Shown here: positions 23,794 to 28,698 of the stretch, piece after piece
Position numbering within the stretch: position 1 is the first letter of the stretch
Layout: each line of letters starts with the position of its first letter
DNA from: JABDBK01 sp964533645
GTDB taxonomy: Bacteria > Pseudomonadota > Gammaproteobacteria > DSM-16500
Direction of reading: 5' to 3'
Length of the DNA stretch: 28,698 nt
NCBI GenBank assembly: GCA_964533645.1
Contig: CAZHMQ010000018.1
Location: 1-28,698, forward strand
The notes under the pieces: model-generated
What the model was told of the DNA's origin: nothing
The model's database searches: none
Seen by the model: the letters and a program-made list of their open reading frames with translations, nothing else
Translations under genes and position numbers: made by a program

Positions 23794-24497
23794 AAAAAGT
23801 TAAAATGATTAATCAACTCACACTAGGTGTTGGGTTAAAAGACGATGCAACCTTTGCTAACTTTTATACTGGTAAAAATACTCATCTTGTTACTGCATTA
23901 ATAAAAAGTGCACGTGGCTTAGGTGAACATTTTCTTTATTTTTATGGAACAGGAGGCTTAGGCTGCACTCATTTACTACAAGCCTGCTGTCATGAAGCCC
24001 ATCAAGCTAGACGTAGCGCGGTATATATTCCTCTCGCAACTATCCATGATTTCACCCCCGCAATTTTTGAAGGTTTAGAAAATCTCAACCTGGTTTGTGT
24101 TGATGATATTCATCGTATTGCAGGAAAACCGGATTGGGAAGAAGCTTTTTTTCATGCTTATAATCGCATTGTAGATACAGGCGGTCATTTAATTGTAACC
24201 GCTAATATTGCACCCAAAGGACTAGGCTTAACATTACCGGACGTGGTATCGCGCCTTGCTTCGGGTATCATATTTCAACTGCAAGCGCTTACAGATGACG
24301 AAAAATTGCAAGTTATCATGATGCGAGCAGAATGCCGTGGACTAACACTTTCCGAAGAAGTCGGTAAATTTATTTTAAATCACTGCCCTCGACACATGTC
24401 TACTTTATTTGCAGCTCTTGATGCTATCGATAAAATGTCTCTCGCTGCGCAACGAAAACTAACCATTCCATTCATTAAAACCGTATTACAAATTTAA
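23790..24497 (+). CDS. hda: DnaA regulatory inactivator Hda-like protein
   Basis: This 235-residue protein is homologous to the AAA+ domain of DnaA and lacks the DNA-binding domain. It includes LGVGLKDDATFANFYTGKN near the N-terminus and a Walker B-like LVCVDDIHRIAG near 100-110. LPDVVSRLASGIIFQL is the sensor/arginine finger region, and the C-terminal AAQRKLTIPFIKTVL is typical of Hda. With the sliding clamp it stimulates ATP hydrolysis by DnaA after initiation. The Walker A is GTGGLGCTH near 52-60, with Cys where Lys is usual. N-terminal TLGVGL resembles the clamp-binding motif of Hda (QLSLPL) when read from Gln9. The start overlaps the permease stop codon; an ATG five codons later is an alternative. 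Confidence 0.9.
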   Translation: MKKVKMINQLTLGVGLKDDATFANFYTGKNTHLVTALIKSARGLGEHFLYFYGTGGLGCTHLLQACCHEAHQARRSAVYIPLATIHDFTPAIFEGLENLNLVCVDDIHRIAGKPDWEEAFFHAYNRIVDTGGHLIVTANIAPKGLGLTLPDVVSRLASGIIFQLQALTDDEKLQVIMMRAECRGLTLSEEVGKFILNHCPRHMSTLFAALDAIDKMSLAAQRKLTIPFIKTVLQI

Positions 24498-24518
24498 TCG
24501 CTAGGAGCTATCGTTATC

Positions 24519-25829
24519 ATGTCATTTATAAAAACCATACACGCCATTGAAATTCTCGATTCACGCGGCAATCCCACGATAGAAGCGGAAGTCACTTTAA
24601 CAAGTGGGCATACTGGTAGAGCAGCTGCGCCTTCTGGCGCCTCCACGGGATCACGCGAAGCCTTAGAATTACGAGACCATAATAAAAAACGTTATGCGGG
24701 CAAAGGCGTACAAAAAGCAGTAGCTATCGTTAATGGTGAAATCAATTCAGCCCTAAAAGGATTTGATGTTACCGATCAGCAAGGTTTAGATGAAAAACTT
24801 ATTGCATTAGATAACACTGATAATAAAAGTCGCCTCGGTGCAAATGCCATGTTAGCTGTTTCGCTTGCTGCAGCAAGAGCTTCTGCAAATGATAAAAATC
24901 TACCACTTTACCGTGCATTAAATACCGATGGAATTTTCACCTTGCCGGTTCCTATGATGAATATCATCAATGGAGGTGCACATGCTGACAACAACTTAGA
25001 TATTCAAGAATTTATGATTTTACCGGTCGGTGTGGATAGCTTTGAGGACGCTATTCGAGCAGGCGCTGAAATTTTTCATCAATTAAAACGAGTGTTGCAT
25101 GATAAAAAACTTGCAACGAGTGTCGGTGATGAGGGTGGTTTCGCGCCCAATTTGCAAAGTAACGATCAAGCCTTAGACGTTATTTTGTCAGCCATCACAC
25201 TTGCTGGATATCAGCCTGGTAAAGATATTTATCTTGGTTTAGATGTTGCTAGCAACGAACTTTTTGATGCAGGTTATTACCATTTACGCGCCGAAAATAA
25301 AATACTTTCAGCGATTGAGTTCACTGATTACTTAGCTAATCTTGTAGCACGTTACCCTATCATTACCATAGAAGATGGCATGGCTGAAAATGATTGGCAA
25401 GGCTGGCGTATTTTAACAGAACGTTTAGGTCATAAAATTCAATTAGTAGGCGATGATTTATTTGTTACTAACACAAATTTATTAGAAAAAGGTATGTCAG
25501 AAAATATCGCAAATGCGATTTTAATCAAACCTAACCAAATAGGTACCCTAACTGAAACACTTGCAGCTATTCATATGGCACAAAATAAAGGATACAATAC
25601 TATTATCTCACATCGATCAGGTGAAACAGAGGATACCACTATCGCTGATATTGCAGTTGGCACGCATGCAGGTCAAATTAAAACAGGTTCATTATGCCGC
25701 TCTGACAGAGTTGCAAAATATAACCGCTTATTACGTATTGCAGACGAATTAGGTAAGCAAGCAAAATATGCGGGTCGCTCTGTGTTTGCAACAAAATGGG
25801 AAACTCAACTTGAGACATTACGCTCATGA
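24519..25829 (+). CDS. eno: Enolase
   Basis: This 436-residue enzyme interconverts 2-phosphoglycerate and phosphoenolpyruvate. Conserved features: AIEILDSRGNPTIEAEV at the N-terminus, APSGASTGSREALELRD (loop with the catalytic Ser), NIINGGAHADNNLDIQEFMI with the general acid region, GDEGGFAPN, and three Mg2+ ligands in LGLDVASNEL, TIEDGMAENDW and LVGDDLFVTN. The catalytic Lys is in LIKPNQIGTLTET, and SHRSGETEDTTIADIAVGT is the family signature. AGGAG at 24503-24507 precedes the ATG by 11 nt. The stop overlaps the ftsB start. Enolase is also an RNA degradosome component in some relatives. Confidence 0.98.
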   Translation: MSFIKTIHAIEILDSRGNPTIEAEVTLTSGHTGRAAAPSGASTGSREALELRDHNKKRYAGKGVQKAVAIVNGEINSALKGFDVTDQQGLDEKLIALDNTDNKSRLGANAMLAVSLAAARASANDKNLPLYRALNTDGIFTLPVPMMNIINGGAHADNNLDIQEFMILPVGVDSFEDAIRAGAEIFHQLKRVLHDKKLATSVGDEGGFAPNLQSNDQALDVILSAITLAGYQPGKDIYLGLDVASNELFDAGYYHLRAENKILSAIEFTDYLANLVARYPIITIEDGMAENDWQGWRILTERLGHKIQLVGDDLFVTNTNLLEKGMSENIANAILIKPNQIGTLTETLAAIHMAQNKGYNTIISHRSGETEDTTIADIAVGTHAGQIKTGSLCRSDRVAKYNRLLRIADELGKQAKYAGRSVFATKWETQLETLRS

Positions 25830-26116
25830 CATTTCGCCACATTAAAATAATGCCTATACTGCTTATTGCGCTTATTATCTTTATACAGTATAGGCTGTGG
25901 TTTGATGCAGGTGGCATTCTTGCGATGCAACAGTTAAAAAAACAACTTACTCTGCAAACAACAGAAAATGAACAATTAAAACAACGTAACGACAATTTAG
26001 TACTACAAATACAAAATCTACAATCCAATCAAGACGCAATAGAATCGCGTGCGCGACAAGAATTAGGTATGATAAAAAAAGGTGAAACATTCTATCAATT
26101 GGTGGATAAACCATGA
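25826..26116 (+). CDS. ftsB: Cell division protein FtsB
   Basis: This 96-residue bitopic protein has a short cytoplasmic N-terminus, one membrane helix (about 9-24, PILLIALIIFIQYRLWF), then a periplasmic coiled coil from about 33 to 72 with Gln/Leu/Asn heptads. The C-terminal ARQELGMIKKGETFYQLV is the conserved FtsB end that contacts FtsL and FtsQ. It belongs to the divisome complex FtsQLB, which activates septal wall synthesis. The ATG overlaps the eno stop as ATGA, and its own stop overlaps the surE start in the same way. A second ATG at codon 9 would start nearer the E. coli position. Confidence 0.95.
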   Translation: MTFRHIKIMPILLIALIIFIQYRLWFDAGGILAMQQLKKQLTLQTTENEQLKQRNDNLVLQIQNLQSNQDAIESRARQELGMIKKGETFYQLVDKP

Positions 26117-26880
26117 AAATACTCATAAGTAATGATGACGGATTTTTAGCTCCTGGACTTGCTATATTGGCAAAAAAAATAAAACAAATCGCAACAATCA
26201 CTGTGGTAGCTCCTGATCGCAATCGTAGCGGCGCTAGCAACTCTTTATCACTCGTGAATCCCTTGCGCATTACTACCACTGAAAATGGTTTCATCAGTGT
26301 GAACGGAACACCTACGGATTGCGTACACTTAGCCGTAACAGGTTTATTAAAAGAAATGCCAGATATGGTCGTGTCAGGCATCAACGAAGGCTCTAATTTA
26401 AGTGACGATGTCTTGTATTCTGGAACTGTCGCTGCAGCTATGGAAGGACGATTTTTAGGTGTATCTTCTATCGCTGTATCTCTTGCTGGACCGAAATGTT
26501 TGCATTACGAAACAGCCGCAGAAATTACACAACAACTGATATTGCATCTGAAAGATGATCCCCTACCTCAACACACTATTTTAAACGTCAACGTACCTGA
26601 TTTACCTTTAGAAGAATTAAAAGGCATACAAATTACGCGCCTAGGGACCCGACATATTGCAGAACCCACCATTAAAACAGTGGATCCACGCGGTAGACGT
26701 ATTTATTGGATAGGCCAACCTGGACCCGAAGCGGATGCGGGACCAGGGACTGATTTTCACGCTGTTAATACGGGTTATGTTTCTATTACTCCCTTACATC
26801 TTGATTTAACCCACTATGAAGTTTTTGAGCAATTATCCGGCTGGGTAAAAGCAATTGATGTAGGGACACAACGTGCGTAA
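26113..26880 (+). CDS. surE: 5'/3'-nucleotidase SurE
   Basis: This 255-residue metal-dependent phosphatase acts on nucleoside monophosphates and short polyphosphate. Metal-binding Asp8 and Asp9 lie in ISNDDGF, followed by APDRNRSGASNSLSL with the Ser ligand near 39 and VVSGINEGSNLSDDVLYSGTVAAAMEG, the family signature with the Asn ligand. TDCVHLAV and a C-terminal GTDFHAVNTGYVSITPL are typical. The start overlaps the ftsB stop (ATGA). In many gammaproteobacteria pcm follows; here pcm is missing and the NlpD-like gene overlaps the surE end by 8 bp. Confidence 0.97.
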   Translation: MKILISNDDGFLAPGLAILAKKIKQIATITVVAPDRNRSGASNSLSLVNPLRITTTENGFISVNGTPTDCVHLAVTGLLKEMPDMVVSGINEGSNLSDDVLYSGTVAAAMEGRFLGVSSIAVSLAGPKCLHYETAAEITQQLILHLKDDPLPQHTILNVNVPDLPLEELKGIQITRLGTRHIAEPTIKTVDPRGRRIYWIGQPGPEADAGPGTDFHAVNTGYVSITPLHLDLTHYEVFEQLSGWVKAIDVGTQRA

Positions 26881-27634
26881 GCTATCATCACTATTTTTCA
26901 TAATGATATGCATGGCATTATCTTCTTGTATTACGATAGAAGACAATTATGCACCGGTCAGTGAAATTAGCATGATAGAACCTATACCCAAACATGGTAC
27001 GCACAAAGTATTACCCGATGAAACACTCTACGCTATTGCATGGCGTTATGGTTTAGATTACAGCGTTTTGGCAAGACGCAATCATATTTTACCACCTTAT
27101 GCCATCACTGCAGGCCAAAGGCTTTATTTAACCAAAGATAGTCCTCGTGTGAAGCCAGTTATCATGCACCATACACAAAAACCACGCCCAAGCATCGCAC
27201 AAACCATGCCGGAACCCGCGATCATCAAATCAACAGCTATTGCGGAACGAGAACCTACGACTATCGTCAAGCATTGGAATTGGCCAGCCTTAGGGCCCAC
27301 TATAGGATTATTTTCATCATCCAATAAGGGTATTAATATCGCGGGGCATAAAGGTGATCCTGTTTTTGCAACTGCCGCTGGAAAAGTGGTTTACAGTGGA
27401 AATGGTTTACGTGGCTATGGAAATTTAATTATCATTAAACATAACAGTATGTTTTTAACCGCCTATGCCCATAACAATAATGTTTTTGTTAAAAGTGGTG
27501 AGTGGGTCACTGCCGGTCAAAAAATAGCCGACATTGGCAGTACAGGAGCACAACGTGTTATGCTACATTTTGAAATACGCCGTAACGGAAAACCTGTCAA
27601 TCCATTGATGTACTTAGGTAAACACGGCCTATAA
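26873..27634 (+). CDS. nlpD: NlpD-like lipoprotein with LysM and degenerate LytM (M23) domain
   Basis: This 253-residue lipoprotein starts with GTG, preceded by AGGGA at 26862-26866. The signal peptide ends in a lipobox LSSC with Cys19. A LysM domain for peptidoglycan binding spans about 44-86 (HKVLPDETLYAIAWRYGLDY to QRLYL). A Pro/Thr linker leads to a LytM/M23 domain at about 150-250. The zinc site is degenerate: the first His-x-x-x-Asp becomes N-K-G-I-N and the final H-x-H becomes M-L-H. This is typical of NlpD/EnvC, which activate amidases rather than cut murein. It sits directly upstream of rpoS, as in E. coli, and is shorter than the E. coli protein (379). Confidence 0.93.
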   Translation: MRKLSSLFFIMICMALSSCITIEDNYAPVSEISMIEPIPKHGTHKVLPDETLYAIAWRYGLDYSVLARRNHILPPYAITAGQRLYLTKDSPRVKPVIMHHTQKPRPSIAQTMPEPAIIKSTAIAEREPTTIVKHWNWPALGPTIGLFSSSNKGINIAGHKGDPVFATAAGKVVYSGNGLRGYGNLIIIKHNSMFLTAYAHNNNVFVKSGEWVTAGQKIADIGSTGAQRVMLHFEIRRNGKPVNPLMYLGKHGL

Positions 27635-27644
27635 AAGGATATGT

Positions 27645-28565
27645 ATGCCGAAAAAACAGGGACGAGAAAAAAAGAACACACCGACATCACCAGAGGAATT
27701 GGTAGAAACTCTCAAGAAAAAATCCAAAACTGCTAATGAATCGGGTGATCCCACGACTATTTATTTAAGCGAAATAGGTTATTCGCCTTTATTAACAGCT
27801 GAAGAAGAGATTCATTATGCGCGGCGCATCCAAAAAGGTGATGCAATTGCTCGAAAAAAAATGATAGAAAGCAATTTACGTTTAGTTGTTAAAATTGCCC
27901 GAAAATATACAAGACGTGGTCTTGATTTTTTAGATCTCATTGAAGAAGGCAACCTAGGTTTGTTACGTGCCGTTGAAAAATACGATCCTCATTTAGGCTT
28001 TCGTTTTTCCACTTATGCCACATGGTGGATTAGACAGACCATCGAACGTGCCATCATGAACCAAAGCCGTACTATACGTTTACCTATACATGTCATTCGC
28101 GAATTAAACGCGTATTTATCTGTTTCACGAGAGCTCCTTAAATCCCAAGAACATGAGCCTACCGAAAAAGAAATCGCAAAAAAACTACGAAAACCCATTA
28201 AAGAAGTGAAAGATATAGCGAAACTTAATGACCATATGATTTCATTAGATGTATTAATAGGCGATGAAAACACCACTGGCAAACCCTTAGTAGATGCTAT
28301 TGCTGATACTCATCAAAATGATCCTGCACACATCATCGCCGAAGAACGTTTCAATGAAAATATCGAACATTGCTTAAGCGAACTTAGCATAAAACAACGC
28401 GAAGTATTATGCAGACGCTTTGGTTTGCTGGGACATGAACGCGAAACCTTAGAGGAAGTTGGAGCTGCACTAGGTGTCACCCGCGAACGAGTGCGTCAAA
28501 TACAAATTCATGCTCTGAAAGCGCTACGAGATATCCTGAAGAAACATGATATTACCAATGATTAA
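27645..28565 (+). CDS. rpoS: RNA polymerase sigma factor RpoS
   Basis: This 306-residue sigma-70 family protein directs stationary-phase and stress transcription. Region 1.2 contains YLSEIGYSPLLTAEEE (40-55), a hallmark that separates RpoS from RpoD. Region 2 has ESNLRLVVKIARKY, DLIEEGNLGLLRAVEKYDP and FRFSTYATWWIRQTIERAIMNQSRTIRLPIH. Region 3 follows, and region 4.2 holds the helix-turn-helix TLEEVGAALGVTRERVRQIQ. It is slightly shorter than the E. coli factor (330), with a short N-terminus. AAGGAT lies about 6 nt before the ATG. No leader long enough for sRNA control lies directly before the ATG, but promoters could be inside nlpD, as in E. coli. In relatives RpoS controls transmissive-phase traits. 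Confidence 0.97.
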   Translation: MPKKQGREKKNTPTSPEELVETLKKKSKTANESGDPTTIYLSEIGYSPLLTAEEEIHYARRIQKGDAIARKKMIESNLRLVVKIARKYTRRGLDFLDLIEEGNLGLLRAVEKYDPHLGFRFSTYATWWIRQTIERAIMNQSRTIRLPIHVIRELNAYLSVSRELLKSQEHEPTEKEIAKKLRKPIKEVKDIAKLNDHMISLDVLIGDENTTGKPLVDAIADTHQNDPAHIIAEERFNENIEHCLSELSIKQREVLCRRFGLLGHERETLEEVGAALGVTRERVRQIQIHALKALRDILKKHDITND

Positions 28566-28567
28566 AC

Positions 28568-28696
28568 CTAGATAATGCGAATCGTTGGAAAGTAAGGAAA
28601 AAGACGCACGCGGGCACGCACGACCTGTGGCAACCGCTGAACGGTCAATGGTGTCAACTTAAGCGTGTCAAGAGACGAAATCGAATAAATAGTGAC
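28568..28696 (-). CDS. Possible C-terminal fragment of an unrecognised convergent gene
   Basis: The minus strand is open for 42 codons from the window edge to a TAG (28568-28570 on the plus strand). It reads VTIYSISSLDTLKLTPLTVQRLPQ and ends PYFPTIRII. The local base composition is richer in G+C than the neighbours, and the stop sits 3 bp after the rpoS stop, as expected for a tail-to-tail pair. An open frame this short can also arise by chance, and I recognise no family. Confidence 0.3.
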   Translation of the reverse strand, partial: VTIYSISSLDTLKLTPLTVQRLPQVVRARVRLFPYFPTIRII

Positions 28697-28698
28697 CT

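Noticed and set aside
28566..28698. RsmZ-like small RNA or other ncRNA after rpoS
   Set aside because: Two GGA words occur, but not in hairpin loops, and no terminator is visible; a coding fragment on the other strand is at least as likely.
1..28698. CRISPR array, prophage or IS transposase
   Set aside because: No regularly spaced repeats, phage structural genes or transposase-like frames are present.

Overview
The window is chromosomal DNA from an AT-rich gammaproteobacterium. Housekeeping gene orders support this: ffs-dnaX-ybaB-recR, eno-ftsB-surE-nlpD-rpoS, apaG, mpl and an IHF beta subunit. A PPi-type phosphofructokinase, many short hairpins and an orphan amidotransferase-like protein with a long disordered tail suggest the Legionellales (Legionella/Coxiella/Berkiella-like, host-associated). 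That placement is inference; no marker here proves the genus.

Layout. 1-111: 3' end of a MazF/PemK-type toxin gene. 165-2120: dapD-dapE (lysine/diaminopimelate synthesis), then tRNA-Ser(GGA) at 2169-2260. 2261-4300: an accessory islet holding a single gene, a 520-residue class I glutamine-amidotransferase-like protein with its own promoter. 4304-7144: 4.5S SRP RNA, dnaX, a 144-bp palindromic repeat, ybaB and recR. 7111-14305, all on the minus strand: a seven-gene run starting with mpl (murein recycling), then an unrecognised 35-residue membrane protein, apaG, an NAD-dependent sugar epimerase, a UDP-galactopyranose-mutase-like flavoprotein, a GT2 glycosyltransferase and a polytopic GT-C-like protein. 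The last four look like a lipid-linked sugar module.

14387-17452: a FixL-like PAS histidine kinase, a FixJ-like response regulator and a UspA-like protein, probably one regulatory unit. Two copies of a 48-bp hairpin repeat start at the stop codons of the kinase and Usp genes. 17600-21083: a second GT2 enzyme, PPi-dependent phosphofructokinase, an Mrp/ApbC Fe-S carrier and dCTP deaminase. 21118-21453 (minus): ihfB.

21707-24497: DUF2066 protein, PerM-family permease and Hda. 24519-28565: enolase, FtsB, SurE, an NlpD-like lipoprotein and RpoS, tightly packed with several ATGA stop/start overlaps. The last ~130 bases may hold the 3' end of a convergent gene.

The best leads for something new are the amidotransferase-like protein, the 35-residue protein coupled to mpl, the long palindrome before ybaB, the duplicated stop-codon-linked hairpin repeat, and the kinase/regulator/Usp unit with repeated operator-like sequences. 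No CRISPR array, prophage or insertion-sequence transposase is visible.
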